Source: Isoetes taiwanensis | Lineage: Eukaryota > Streptophyta > Lycopodiopsida > Isoetales > Isoetaceae | NCBI GenBank assembly: GCA_021234155.1 | Contig: JAJEKV010000028.1 | Coordinates: 5,184,451 to 5,248,450, forward strand | Length of the DNA: 64,000 nt | Reading direction: 5' to 3' | Shown: piece by piece, positions 12,466-26,239 of the stretch | Position numbering within the stretch: position 1 is the stretch's first letter | Layout of the letters: each line of letters opens with the position of its first letter | The notes under the pieces: generated by a model | What the model was told of the DNA's origin: nothing | Database searches by the model: none | What the model saw: the letters and a program-made list of their open reading frames with translations, nothing else | Program-made: the position numbers and the translations under genes

Positions 12466-14640
12466 CGTATAAAAAGAGGAGGAGCGCCGTCAGTGAAACG
12501 CAAAGATGAAGAATGAAATTGTCGTTTTGAAAGAGGCGATTATAGGTATTATAAGGGAGTCGTCTGTGTGATTGCAAGAGCATTTGTGCAAAGCCGTTTA
12601 TTTAGAATTTAGAAATTCAAAGTTGGTTTCGAGATCGGCATCAGCAAACAGATTCATGGGCAGACTCTGCTTTTAGCATTGCATATAAAGCTCCCAATCT
12701 CAGTTATACCAGTTTTTATAGTATGCAGCAAGAAGTTTTCTTTCTCATGAAAATCAAATCGCATAAATGGTCTGCTTTACATAGTGTAAGCATCGCTGCA
12801 GACTCATTCATCTATTCTTTTTATTCGTTGCTTTCTACATTTCTTCTGGCCTGTCTTCTATATTAGATGAATTTAAAGCAGCCTAGATTTATAGAAGTGA
12901 CCTTAGGATTAAATCTGCCAAGTAAACTTCCATAGACATCCAGAGGCTCGATGCAATCTTGGAATATGTGGGTTTGAAGATTAGACTTATGACATGAAAG
13001 AATTTAACTAGATTTTGAGTGGGTTAAACCCTGTTCGTTTCTTGGTTAGGAAGGAATTCTGGCCTGATTGAAGAGAAACATATTTAGCATGGTAGGTAAG
13101 ATGGGTACCCATATAAAGAGGACAAGCGGATGGGCAGCCATAGGTAAATAATTTCCTTTGATTCCAATGTAGTGATCTGAAAGCCAAATATAGCAATCTG
13201 AAAGCCATGGTATGGGTGGTCTTGCAGGAAACAGGTTTTGATTGGCACAACCGAAGCTACAGAGAAGGCATCGGAAGAAGCTAGATGAGAGCATTGTTTA
13301 TTTTTTTGTTCCTATCCACTTTTCCAAACGCCACGTCTTTCAAATATTTTGGAAGGTCCAGGTTGGGATGCAAGCAGCATTACCATAACAAACAAATGGG
13401 GAGAATGATTGTTAAAATTGAATAACACAACAAGGTATTAGACATTAGTTGAAATAGATTGTGAGATTGCAGATCAATTACAAATCGAAAGGGCTTTAAA
13501 AATTAGGTAGAGGTTGCAAAATCAAGCCTGCTAGATTGCAAGAAAGTCTAGCTTTACTAAATGGCAGGATTTATTACAAATGGAAAGGGCCTTGAAATAT
13601 GGGTTTTGCTGAATAGGTAGCAGGTTACAGGAGCCCAGCTTTGGGAGCAATATAAATTTGTGAATATTAAGTGGTTAGCTAAGTACAAGCATAAAACATC
13701 CAAATCTTACCTATGTCGACTGTATATGTTTTGAAAGTGAGCGAACAACGTGACATGGAGTCTTATCATGTTAGTAAACTTGATTGCAGAACCTTAATCA
13801 TCTTTTGGATCAAGAGGCCGACAGTTTCCAGGGATGCATTAAATGGTTGCCCTTTGACTTATGAAATGGCATTTGTTTATGGATCATGTGCCAATTGTCT
13901 ACACCAACATGGAAAACGTGATGGAAACTAGATTGTTTGGTGCTTTTAAAAAATCCATGACCAGTGCCAAGCATTTTACCTTGCAGTTTACGTTTGCTCC
14001 TTCATCATTTTGAAAGAGTCATATGCCAAACACTTCAGTGGTATTTGATGGTTTGCTAGCAACTCAGCTTATATTCAAAGCCATTCTACAGTAATTATTG
14101 GTGACAATGGGGTGCAGAATGTTGAATAATATGCAATATTTTTCTTTTTCCAAGAATTATAGGCATATGTCCCAAAAATTATTGTAAAATTCTTCGTTGG
14201 CCTTCTAATGCATTGCATATTAAGAAGCCTGAACTAGCTTAGCTTTGGAACGTGCTGCCCTAGCATAAATACATGGAAATACGTAAGCAAAAGGATCTAG
14301 CATTTGATCAAAAGCTAGAACTTCCAAAGCAAGATCGATAGTAAGAAAACTAGAATGCAACAGTCTAGAAAAATGGATGTACCCTGAAGAAAATTGTGGC
14401 ATTCTTGAGCTTCTGATGTAAAATTAGCACAGATAATTTGTTACTACTTTGAGACTCGATGCAAAATCTTCATTGAACAAAGATTACTTGAGCAGTTCTA
14501 TATTCTATATTTCATCATCTTCTTTAACACGATAGTCCATGTAGTTGGATGCATATATTCTTTTCCTTATATTCCATTTCATATTTCTATCAATGTTACA
14601 AAGCACAAAGCGGCGGCGGCGAGCCCGCCGCGACAAATTC
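12466..14640. other. Intergenic stretch, nothing recognised
   Basis: There are only short, unconnected open frames and no domain, repeat array or element end that I can support. Confidence 0.4.
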
Positions 14641-15070
14641 TTGTAAATTTAATACTTTTAGGTATATTTATTTCAAATCTTATAATAACTCCTCGATCTT
14701 GCCGATGTACACCGCTAGATTTTTTTCCCCCTCCCTTCAATTATCTAATACGTATATAAATTTAATACTTTTACATATCTTTATTTCAAATCTCATAATA
14801 TCTCCTCGATCTTGCCGATGTACACCGCTTATGAGAGCATACCCCACCAACAAGGATTGCTATATACGGCCCAAAGCGAGTCAGTCTTGCCGATGTACAC
14901 CGCTTATGGGAGCATACCCCACCAACAAGGATTGCTATCTACGGCCCAAAGCGCGGCTAACTCCTAAGGATTGCCCTCCATGCCCAAAAACACCATCGTG
15001 TGTGTATGCACCCAAACCAAAATATATTATAATACTACTAAAATCCTCGCTAAGCGAAACAGTGATTCGT
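14597..15070. repeat. Composite tandem repeat (113-bp and 75-bp periods)
   Basis: Two tandem structures overlap. A block beginning AAATTTAATACTTTTA at 14645 and ending CTTGCCGATGTACACCGCT recurs at 14758 (period 113). From 14811 a 75-bp unit beginning CTTGCCGATGTACACCGCTT is repeated at 14886 almost without change, ending CTACGGCCCAAAGCG. A GC-rich hairpin (GCGGCGGCGAGCCCGCCGC) sits at about 14609-14630. The blocks ATTGAAGGGAGGG (minus strand) and TATGCACCCAAACCAAA are shared with repeats at 10050-10090 and 31270, so the whole may be one non-autonomous element with internal duplication. Confidence 0.7.
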
Positions 15071-16333
15071 GGTAAAGGATACTCCCTAAACAAGACCTTC
15101 ACACCTCGAGGTCAGCCATGCTGACCTTAAGAATCAAAGAGAGCTTTAGGGTTTATAGAGCTTGTGCATCACTGAAAATCCTGAGGGCTGCACAACTCTC
15201 TACTTTGATTTGTTTCCAATGAATTCAAATCAGCAAGCCCAGACTCAAGCAAAAGGCTTGATAGAAGCTTCAAACTGCTGTGAAACTCCAGGATTAAACC
15301 TAAAAGATCAAAAGCTTCTAATCTCTGATTACATTGGACAACAAAAGAAAAAACTTGCTATTGCTGAAGATTCCTGACGTTGCAAAGTAATCATAGGCGT
15401 AAGTGTAATGTTAAAAATTTTGGCGAACTAAACCCCCGTTATTCTTAGTCATCCCATCCTATTGTGATTCAACCATAACTTGGCATGTGTTCTCGTCTCT
15501 TGGTCGCTCAATGAAAGATTCCATCCCAGGCCAACGGCTATACATCGTTTAACATATTCTTCTAATTTAGCGAATGCAAAGCAAATGTGGAATGTAGCAT
15601 TGCATCCAAATAAAAGTATCGTACTCAGAAAAACTAATCTTTTCATAAAAGAATATGCCAAATGGCTAACCCAACCTTACATCGTGGGAAAAAATTAGCA
15701 TGAAGCAGAAATTGCAATGCCACAACACTACAAAATTGGTGTAGGCCCCCTTTCGCTGGACATTTCCACTTGCCTTGATATCTGGAGCCTGCCTCCAGAA
15801 AATACCAGCTCTGCTCACCTGGAATAATTGTACAAATATACAGGCTATATCACAACCTAAACTAGCACATAATGATGTCGACGCCGATGCATTGCATCCA
15901 GTCTGGTATCTGCATCTGTTAGACTCGCACATGTTCAAGGAAACCATTGATGTACAAACAATTTAGAAGAGGAGCGGCAGCACTTCCTGACAGTCCTGTG
16001 AACATTGCAGTCATTTGTTCCAGCTCCAAAGATTGTAAGAGAAAATGAAAACGAAAAACCATAATAATCTTTTCAAGATAAAACCTGTTGACGAGCAACC
16101 TTAGTCTTACATGAGGAGATAATTTGTGACATCCTTTAGAGCTGCAAAAATGCCTGTAAAAATGAACCAAAAGGCAAATAAATTTAATGCTATGCTCCAG
16201 CAGAAGGTTAACAAAATCAAACAAATAACCTAACAGAAGTATAAAGACAACAAACGACACGTTAGCCGCAGTATTGCCCCGGAATTCTGGTTGAGTTTCA
16301 GCCACAGACTGTGCAGCCTTATCTCCAGGATCA
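15070..16333. other. Intergenic stretch and 3' flank of the zf-C3H1 gene
   Basis: An open frame at 15218-15377 encodes a short hydrophilic peptide with no recognised domain. The bases next to 16333 would hold the 3' untranslated region of the gene read on the minus strand. Nothing else can be supported. Confidence 0.4.
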
Positions 16334-19300
16334 TTACTTGATGACGATGCCTCTTTCTTTTGCAGCTTCAAGTGCAGCCGTTGCATCTCCATGGTCACCA
16401 CAGCAAGCTATGTATTTCCTCCATAACACAGCAGAGTAGGGATAAACAACCAGTGCATTATAATAGAGATCACTGAGAGCACATCCTGATCCAATGTCTT
16501 CAAGGACAGAACCAGCTTCTACCCAAAACCATTCTGGAGCTGTCGGACAAGAAAGCATCAGTGCTGTGATAAGAAGTGAAACTGCATGAACTGCAGCAGC
16601 TAGAGACGCAGGGTATTTAAGAGTGCCTATTCTCATCTTGGTTATCTTGCAGAATGACAGAGCCAGAGGAGTGTTTGCAGGATACACTTCCAGGATGCCT
16701 CCTACAAAATCTGCCATCTCTTCAAAAGAGGCTAGATTAACTGGAAGCAGATCAATGCCAAACAAAGAGTCCAATACAATATTTACAACAGAATTATCTG
16801 ATGGAGATGGCCCAAGCAACCGATGTATAAAGGTTCGGCACCGCCTTTTTTCAATAGTTCCTAAAAATTTGGCATTCAGAGATACTAGTCTACTGGTGAA
16901 CTGCCATCGTGCATAGCAGTCATCCAAAAGGGTACTCGTTTTTCTGCAAAATTCTGTCCACAAACCACCTTCGTGTGTTGCATGACAATAAAATTGGAAT
17001 ACACTAAATTCCCTTTGGCACTGTTTAAGGTCCTCGTCTGTAGCAATTCTTAAACATTTTTCCAAAGAGCTCTGTGCAGCTTCGATATCACCAATGAGGA
17101 CTTCAAATAGAGCAAGGTTAATAAGTGCATAAACACCATCTTGGTGATCATACACCCTCTCAATTCTGTAGTCCACTGAATTTGTTTTTGTAGATGAAAC
17201 CTTGTGCTGCGCAGTCAATGCTATAGACTGCCAAGCAGCCCTCATGCTGTCAGCACATGCTTCAATTTCCTTTATTCCAAGTTCAGTACATCCTGTTGCA
17301 TGATTTTGTCCCAATGAAGTCGCCAAAACAAGCAATGCGGCATTTTCTCCTTGCCATTCTAGAGCATAACCGGCATACTGGTTCCACAACCGTTGGATAC
17401 CTGGAATACTATTTGGCCATTTAGATACAGCAGCAATAAAGACGTCCAGCCCACCTTTAAAGTCTCCAAGGCTAGATTTCATTCTAGCAGAAACAAGCAC
17501 CAGTTCCACACATATGGGATACAAAGTGAGTAGATCGCAGGCTAATGATAAAGCATGTTGTGGTCCATCACAGACGGCTGCGCATTGAACATAATTGACT
17601 GCAAGGACTTGCTTTGCTCTTGAGTCATAAAACTCCAATGCAGGTTGATGGGACTCAAAAGGAAGACAGCCGACTCCCACGGATGTTGCAGTATTCAACA
17701 ACTTCATAGGACCAACATCCAAAGTCATTTTACGAATTGGTTCATGATCCCACTTCAAGTCAAAAGTAAGCAGCTGCTTGCAACCAAATCTCTCAACAAT
17801 GTTATCTGGAAGGCGATTATAAGCAAGCAGATAAGCACAAGAAACCCAAAAAATGCATAGCTCAGAATCCTTCAAGTATTTCAACAAGCTCAAAGTACTT
17901 GCTCTTGTGTTTTCTACCCCATGGGTTGAAGCAGTTCGCATCAAATCCTTTATCCAGTCCAGATAAAGTTCTGTCTGCTCAGACATGGACATGCAGTAGA
18001 GCATCTTCAAAGTTATGTCCAAAATACAGGAACTCTGCTCAGTCCCATCAATATCCATTGAATTACACAGTGCTACAATAGCCACTTCATATGATTCCAC
18101 TTTTGACAGCAAATCTATTCTGCTATTAATATATAAGCACCAAAGCTCATAGGATCCGTTGCAGCATTGTACCTAAATAGAAAACTTCTTAGAAAAAATA
18201 AAAAAAGATGATAGATAATCCAATATCGCATTTACCGAATACTGAAACATGTCGTCCTTTCGAATCTCAATATGTTGTCTATGGTACAGGCTCAAATAAA
18301 CTACCCATAGCTTAACAGATGAAGGATGATCCCGCAGAGCCCGTGATAGAACGAATAGTGCCTGTAATTGGTGTGACTAAACATTAACGTATTGATATCC
18401 ATAATCATGTCAAGCTCATGCTATAACAAGCTAATGGGACATAAATTAATATCCATGAAATGACCTCTGACAGGAAAAAGGGCTCAATTATCCATATAGG
18501 AGCAACTGGGCGCCCGATACACTTGCTTAGTATGTTCCACTATCTGGATGGGTTCAAGCTGCAGAAGAAAGACAGAACATAGAAGGCCTAACATTTCTAA
18601 CCTTTTTATGACGACTTGCATCATCATGATCTATATCGTATTCTATAGTGCTGAGAGCGATGTCCAAAGACTGGTCGACATATTTTGATTCTTGTGAACA
18701 CACCTACCATGAAGAAAGGCACAAATTCAGAAACGACATAATAATAGAACAAGAGTTTAAAATTCTGCCAGAAAACTACTAAAAACAATCATACAAACAT
18801 GCAACATGTCCTGTATTACATACATAACTAGCTAAACTCTTTTGAACATACATTGACTAGCTTTACTCTATTTAAAGGTTAAGTGTACCTCAAGATACTT
18901 TTTGCAATCCTTGACAACTTCGACATTGGAACCATGGAAACCTTCTCCTTGAGCACTATACTCAACAAATGCCACTTGAGCAGACCGACCAATAATACAA
19001 GGCATATCATGTGCAATTGGTCTCTGTATAGATAACGAGGACAAAAAACCCAGATGACCACTTAGCTTTAAAGCAGCCTTTAAATGCTTAAACGTTCTCC
19101 ACGCGCCTTGTTCAGCAGTAATTACATAGTTCCCAATGCGATAAATGGGTATTCTAACATCATTCACATCCCACTTCCATTTGGGACTATGCTGGGAGAG
19201 TATGCATTTACTGAGAGCATCTGAAACAAGACGCTTAGATGTGTTCCAACCTACATCACTGTTGTTAGTTTGTGCATCTGAACCTACGTAAGTCTGTAAC

Positions 19301-22300
19301 TGAAGCAAAGCTTGACTCGAACTGATTGTATAATCCTGAGTATGTTGCCAAGGACAATCTTGATCGTTACATTTTCCACGATGCTCAAATTTACAGAGAG
19401 GTCTGAAGGGATTGATCTGATTGCTCCATGTCGGAGACTCGTATTGGGAGGAGAAGCGAGGGCAAATTCTGTAACCCTTAAACATGCTGAGGGGACTTTC
19501 GTAATGAGAGTTATTACCAAGTTCTACATTTGGCAGGTCTCCTTGACTCAGAGGAATGACATGATCTAAATGCAAGCCCAACTTCCTTGAGACACATCTA
19601 AACACAATCGTCAATTCTGAACATATCCAGCCAAGGTTTACACCAGAAAAAGTGGTTCTATTGGGACTTTGATGATTTAGAACAACACCTCCGCTTTCTA
19701 AAGTGGCTAAATGCTTGCTGCAGACAGGACTCTCCTCCTTATTAGAAGCTGTCAAGACAGAGTCCATGCTTTCTGATTCCAAGTTCTCTGACATTAGGTG
19801 TTCTGTTTCCTCCTGCTGTTCTGACAACATGACAGCCATCATTTCCCTCGAAGTATTCAGGTTTTCCAGTGTTTCAACAAAGCAATCTTCTTGTCCTGTT
19901 TGCATTGTATTGTCTATGTTCTCCTGTGACTGCTCGTAGCAACTGCCTTGCAAGTCATCGACACTTGTGTTCTCATCAACGAGCTAGGGTTCCAAAAACC
20001 CAAAAAAAAAATCACAAACCAAGAAAAAGTATATTCACTAGAATTCATGACGTCCATTTACCATAGAGGCTAGAGGAGAGATATATTTCGTGCTCATATG
20101 CCCAGAAGCTTCCATTTCGTCCTTACCTGGAACAAAGAACAATGTTCTGTGATACAAAATCTTCCAAATAACAGAAAAAATAGATGAGATATCCATACCA
20201 CCAGAGCTTCTATCACTTTCCTCGGATTCCAACCCAGCGGAAGCTTTCTGATCCGTTTGAAGAATATCACAGCTCATAGAATCTTGCTCAATCAAGCCAT
20301 TCTCTTCTATGTTTGTCATTTCTTTAAGTTGCGCATGTTGTTTACAAGCTAACTGCTCATCATCTTTAGAAACAATATTCTCAGCATCTAAAACAGCATG
20401 CACTCCATCTACACTTATCTCAGGTGCAAACTGATGGTTCTCGGCATCCTTGAGACCATTAATATATGGTGGTTTGGCACATGAGGTCTTATCAAGGGAT
20501 GGTTGAATTGATGAATGTTGGATTTCGTTTCCACTCCCACAAGCTATAACATCAGTAACATTCTTGGGGACAAGGCAGGAGCCAAGATCTAAAGAGGGCA
20601 CAATCCTATCGGTGGCACTCCTCCATACTTTCTCTCCTCCAGTTGTATCCCGTTGTAATGTGATTTCATGAAAAGGCAGTGTATTAGACTGAACAGTGGT
20701 TGCTACTGCACATAAACGATCTTTTGAATTGTCTGAAATAACTTTTTTGTGGTCTGAAGGAACGGCATTGACATGATGGCTGTATGAAAATATAGGCTCC
20801 CCTATTGCCAGGGAAGACTGCTCAAAGGAACCCCTTGAGGAGAACTGTGATAGCTCAGCTGACCTAATTTGTGCATCTAACATTTCCCTCTTCTGATATA
20901 GAAAATCGCACCTTAAATTGCTCATATGAAGAGCCTCTTTTGCTTCCATATAACTTCTCCTGGCAAGTTGTTCTTGAAGTTCACATCTCCGTCTTTTTTT
21001 CCTCGCCTCTTCCAATTCCTTATCAACTGCTTGTTCATCTTCTCGAAGATCCTTAAGCATTTGATGCAAAGAATCTAAATTTGGACCTAAAGGTGGCCGT
21101 AAAGTTGATGCTATTGACTGCTCTTTCAGGAAACACTGTTCATGCACAACAACAGCATCATTAGCAGTAATTGAGGGGCTGCAATGATTTATACTGACAG
21201 TGCTTAGATTGTCTAACCCTGTCATGGCATATGCCATTAATGTGCAATCCCCTTGTGTGAGTGTCACATCACAGTTAAGTTGGTTTTTTACGCTGGTCAG
21301 CCCCGCCGAAATTTCAGCTGCCATTCCTCCAACAGCAGGTCGAATGGTGATGCTCCCAGTTGGTTCATTGTTAACTTGGTTTTTTAAAACAGTTGACCTT
21401 GGCAAAGCTTCATTTGCAGCTCCTGCAAGTGCAATGGTTATGCTTGCCATATCACCTCTTTTAGATACCATGGAACCCACATGTGAGACCTGATTAAGGG
21501 TTTTCTGACACTTCACCTTCTCACCAAAAACAAGAGGAATTGATAGATTATCAATCTCAGATACTTCGCATCGCTTTCGCTTTGCAGGCCTCTGATCTGC
21601 CAGATCAGCAAAATTCTGCTTTGTGCGAATGTCTACCAATGGATGGGGCCTCTGCTGTTCTCCCCCATGTTTCAAATGGCTCCTTTTATCTTCCAAGCCA
21701 TCCTTTGGGTCTAGCGTAGTAGTTAACTTGCACTCTGTGGTCTCTTTTTGTTTTGGTAATGCGGTGGATGGTGTTGGGAATCTAACACCTCGTCCACCAG
21801 TTTTACTAGCCACACCATTGGCCACTTTCTCATTTTGTTTGTGACTTTTCTGCTGCTGAAGTAAGCTTTCCTTTGTTGCAATCTTCTGCCGAAGAACATC
21901 CAAACTCACAATTGAATTGTGCTGATCATTAGTTACTGTATGGCCTTTACCAAGTTGCAAGTGTGCGGTATTATTGCCTTGGAGAGGCTTTACAGGTTTT
22001 CCTTTCAAGCGCTCAAAAGCTGCAATCTGCTTTTTTATGCGACTAATTTCTGATGTCAAATCTGAAGCACCGTGAGTAGCAACATCAGTGCTTTGAGACA
22101 TGACAGGATAAACAGCTCGGGGTATTTGATTCCCAGGAGCAGCAGGCTGTACAGAATCAAGAGACTCTTCCTCATCACTGTCGCTGTCCTCAGAAAATTT
22201 AATTACGAGGTCATTTCCTTGAGTTCTTGGACATTGCAGACTGCGTGCATTGGACAAAAGTGCATCCACCTCTCTAGACGCATTTAAAGGATCTTGCGGC

Positions 22301-24132
22301 CGCTCTAACCCTGTAAAAAGAGGGTAAACATTTTAAAGTGGGGTATCCTAAGAAAGAAAGTACAGGATTGATAACAAGCATCATTGTGGTATGATATATG
22401 CCTTCCATATATGCTACATGGACAATGGTTCCATCAGCAGTCATTTTGAATAACACCTGGCTGGAGTACAACTCACCTGAAGCTGGCAGAGAGACAGCAG
22501 GGGCCTGTAAATGTAGAGGACTTGATGCGGCATTCTTTTTTATGGCGGTAGGCATCGACTTTGCATTCCAATAACTGGGAAACTTAGAACCAGCATCAGT
22601 CCTTCCCATGCGCTTTCCACGAACGAAGGATTGAGCTAGAAGTGAGGCTCGATTTTTTGATATAACTGCTGAAACGTTTTCTTCTCTCGAAACATAATTA
22701 GAAGAGCCATTTTTGGATGTTAATGGATTCTTTGCAATTATTGCAACAGGTTTTGCGTTCGTTTCCTGCAGTCCCACATTTTGTAATTTAGAGAATGTGC
22801 CATGCCTTTTATTTAAAATTATATAAAACCAAGCGAATCATAGCATCATATGCTGCCAGTGCAATGCTGCAATCTAAAACAAGGCGCATCATAGACAGCA
22901 TCTACCATCCGATATTTTTCAGAAACTCCCATGGAAATTTGTGGGTTCCTTCCAGTTTTGAATGAATACCAATGAATGCTTTTGGTCTGAAAAAGTTCAA
23001 TTTCCAAATGAACCTACAATGAGAAGTTTCTATTGTCATGACATGCGCCTAACTTAATGTTAGGCTAGATGAGCTTAATATCATGCCATGCATAGTACGT
23101 TCCTTAAAATCATCTTAAATTTGTTGATTTGCCAAAGCCAATTTAAAGGAACACTTCCAAACACTTCCATATATCAGATAACTATATAATATATATATCA
23201 ATTGTCACAGAACACCAGTCCGCAAACTATAAAACTGAAGAATGGAAAACCTACTTGTGTTTGTAGTTCCACATTCGACTCATTTCTTGATTTGTCAGCC
23301 TGAATTGTGAGTGCTTGAACTGCATAATAAGATAGTTACACTGGAAACTCTGCTACAGAAGAAGTAGCATTCTAAAACCCACAGGTCCATACACATGCAT
23401 ATGAACAAAATAGTAAAGAAAAGCTATCACCATATACCATCTACTGATTAAAGTAGCAAATTCTCACACTATTCGTAGAAACACATGCCAACGTGTATGT
23501 ATGTGTAGACAAAAAGGAAAGAAAAAACAGAGCATTTACCAGATCCACTGCATGGAGATACAAAAGATGAACTCTCCTGTTCCATTGAGCTAGAGACGCT
23601 CGCAGGCGCCTGCTCAACCAACAGAGGCAACAGCAGAGAGGGTTGTACAGGGTTCATCTTTGAATGTACTGACAATGCGGTAGAGACATCTGAAATAGAG
23701 GTGTCATTTCTACCATTTACAGTGTCATTTCTACCAATGACGGATGAGTCAAAATCTGCACGCCCATTATCCTGCATAACAAACCAGGACTTAAGACTAT
23801 CAATTATACACCACGCAGCAAGAAACCGGATAATGGGTAGAACTTGACAACCAAATTTAGTTTCGTGCACCCATCTAGGTGAGAATTAGGTTATTTGCTG
23901 CAAAAGACAGTAGACCATCCCTGGTAGACGAATAACATTGATTGAGACTAGCATTCACCTGAATATCGGACATACCACCATCATCCGAGAGTTCGCCATC
24001 TTCCTTTTCCCCATGTACATTCCCTGAATCCATATGTGATGCATTTTCAGCTGAAGGGGGCACTGATTTCCTGGACGCAGCTGGCATGGAAGCAAAGACC
24101 AGCGCCCTGAGCTCCTCTATCCCCACATCCAT
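16334..24132 (-). CDS. zf-C3H1 domain protein (ZFC3H1-like nuclear RNA-surveillance scaffold), 11 exons
   Basis: Exons (plus-strand coordinates, first to last): 23959-24132, 23540-23771, 23255-23319, 22477-22765, 20199-22310, 20062-20126, 18889-19983, 18602-18703, 18465-18539, 18236-18361, 16334-18172. All introns are GT-AG, phases match, and the sum is 6174 nt (2057 residues), close to human ZFC3H1 (about 2000). The N-terminus has an acidic EDGELSDDGGMSD tract. A serine- and aspartate-rich patch (SDSDEEESLD) lies near 295-303 and a charged coiled coil at about 665-735. The zf-C3H1 finger is C1176, C1184, C1189, H1193 (ending DCPWQH). After it come HAT/TPR-like helical repeats to the C-terminus. 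In animals ZFC3H1 links the MTR4 helicase and exosome to polyadenylated nuclear RNA. The role here is inferred by family. The acceptor of exon 9 is the least certain because another AG lies 15 bp upstream of it, but only 18539 keeps the frame. Confidence 0.92.
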
Positions 24133-25100
24133 CCTTAAGCAGGGTTTTTTATGCTACAACTCTCATTCCAAAATCTGAAAAGAACGTCCATATTCCGCAT
24201 TTGGGCAGGTTGCAACTTGTCAGGTATTCAACATCTCAAAAAATCGAGAAGCTAAAAATACTAACTGACGCTGTTGCTTCTCAGCTAATAACAAATAACC
24301 GGATTCCTAGCAGAACAGACTTGCAAACTCCCGTAATCTGGCTATTGTGACCGCCGCCGCTCTTGCCCTAAATTGGCCTGACCAATTTGATCGATACTTC
24401 GCGCTCGCATCAGCATATAAGTGGATTAAAATTAGATCTCAAATCCGTGGTTTATAGATTGTAAAAAGGTTAACGTAAAGGGCTTGTAAGAATATTCTTA
24501 AAGGTGCAATTTCTTCTTAGAGGTAATATCTTATTAGATAGCCCTTGGGAATCTAAAGGTATAAAGACCATTGGAACTTCTTGCAAGAATCTTACTCATG
24601 GCATGTGCTTACACATGATAACGTGCCTTCAATTTTATAAATCGTGGAAATCTACATTTGTATCTACATTAGTCGAACATTCAAATTCAAATATACTAAT
24701 TTGGAAACCATGACAATCTAGGGGAGGGTCACCAATAGTGGACCATGGCAAACAAGGTGTTGCGCACGAGGGGTTGCCCTCCGGTGGCGTGAGAGTGTGT
24801 TTTCTTGGTTTTTTTAGCATGGTTGCCTAACCCGGGGTGCACACTTTGCTGCAATTCTAGTTATGTTACGTGTATGCCACGAGTATACCACGTCACCCAA
24901 ACTTACTTCCTTTCTACGCCCACGTCAGCTATGGCGGATGAAATCTTTTCCTTCTTTGTTTTTCTTGTGACGATGGCATTGGCGCCAGAGACGAGCTCTT
25001 CATTCTTCCTTTTTCTACTCGATCCGGAGTCGATCCAACTCCAACAATATTTGGTACTACTCATTCATTAGCAAATCCGACCGTTACAGGTAGATTAAGT
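24133..25100. other. Upstream region of the zf-C3H1 gene and intergenic DNA
   Basis: The bases next to 24133 would contain the leader and promoter of the minus-strand gene. A GC-rich patch is seen at 24345-24365. No clear TATA box at a standard distance and no other gene can be supported. Confidence 0.4.
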
Positions 25101-25104
25101 CTTC

Positions 25105-26205
25105 TTATCCATTCAGTTGAACAAAGAGCAAAAACCCCTTTCTTATATAAAAGTGTCGCATGTCATGGGAGACATCACAAAACATCAATGAAGGATCGCA
25201 TACCGCCTGAAGAATAATGTAGTAGTGTAAATGATGTCTGCACCAGTAATTTGTTGTTCGAAAGCATTTTGCAGGAACATTCCGAAATGTTGATATGGCG
25301 TTGCAATGCACTCTTATTGTCAAAGGATGCCTCGAAAGAGCATCCGCAACCACGTTGAGTTTCCCTAGTTTATACACTATTTCAAAGTCGTACTCCTCTA
25401 GAATCTCTATCCATCTTCTATGTCTTAAGTTGAGATGTGGTTGGATGAAAACATATTGGAGATTTTGCTGGTCGGTATCCAATTAGAACTTCCTTCCCAA
25501 CAAATCTTTAACGCTCTCACAATTGCTAGCAGCTCCTGATTTTGAGTTGGGTATCGAGTTTCAACATCATTCATCTTCCGAGAGTCGTATGCTATGACCC
25601 TTTCCTCCAGCATTAGTGCGGTCGCAATCTTGCTAACATCCACCAACTTATCATTTTTTGGGTCTAGCAATGTTAGAACTGGGGCAGTTGTCAGTGCTTC
25701 TTTCAGCTTCTCAAATCCTTCTTGTATCTTCTTGTGCCAATAATCCACCCAATTCTTAACCTTTTCAGCTTTGGTGAGGTCCGTTAGTGGTGCTGCTATC
25801 TTGGCAAAGTTTTTGACAAACTTCCTGTAATAGCCTACTAAGCCCAAGAAACTTTTCACCTCGTGCATGTTCTTTGGTGTTGGCCACTTGATTACTGCTT
25901 GAATCTTTGCAGGATCTGTAGAGATCATGTCGATTGATATGATGTGTCCCAAATGCTTCAGCTTTTCAGTGGCAAAGTGGTATTTAGACAGCTTCGTGTA
26001 AAGTTGATGCCTCCTCAACTTCTCTAGCACCCTTCTTAAATGTTGAACATGCTCCTCCACGGTCTTGCTATACACCAGAATGTCATCAAAGAATATAATG
26101 ACAAAGATATCAAGAAACTCACGAAATATATCATTCATGAATCTCATGAAGGTTGTTGGGGCATTGGACAGTCCGAATATCAATCTTGTGCCACCAGGCA
26201 CTGGA
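25105..26205 (-). mobile_element. Ty3/gypsy pol fragment: reverse transcriptase and RNase H
   Basis: The minus strand encodes the later half of a Ty3/gypsy RT: IFGLSNAPTTFMRFMND, then FDDILVYSKTVEEHVQHL (the YxDD box is changed to FFDDI), LGHIISID, IKWPTPKNMHEVKSFLGL and GYYRKFVKNFAKIAAPLTDL. RNase H follows (YDSRKMNDVETRYPTQNQELLAI) and, after a frame change near 25480, RRWIEILEEYDFEIVYKLGK and ADALSRHPL. It stops abruptly at RKGFLLF, exactly before the position where integrase should begin. The integrase that would follow is present in the opposite orientation at 30581. The fragment is broken by frameshifts and lacks the first RT motifs, so it is dead. Confidence 0.9.
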
Positions 26206-26239
26206 CTATTTCTGAGCACAACACAGGCCAAAGGCAAGG

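Noticed and set aside
14549-15124. A 191-codon plus-strand open frame with repeated RCTPLMRAYPTNKDC peptide
   Set aside because: It is produced by reading through the 75-bp and 113-bp tandem repeats. There is no domain or start context, and the reading frame is explained by repeat length.
19312-21844. Plus-strand open frames inside the zf-C3H1 gene
   Set aside because: They are antisense shadows of the large exons; the minus-strand model is supported by splice sites and a known domain.
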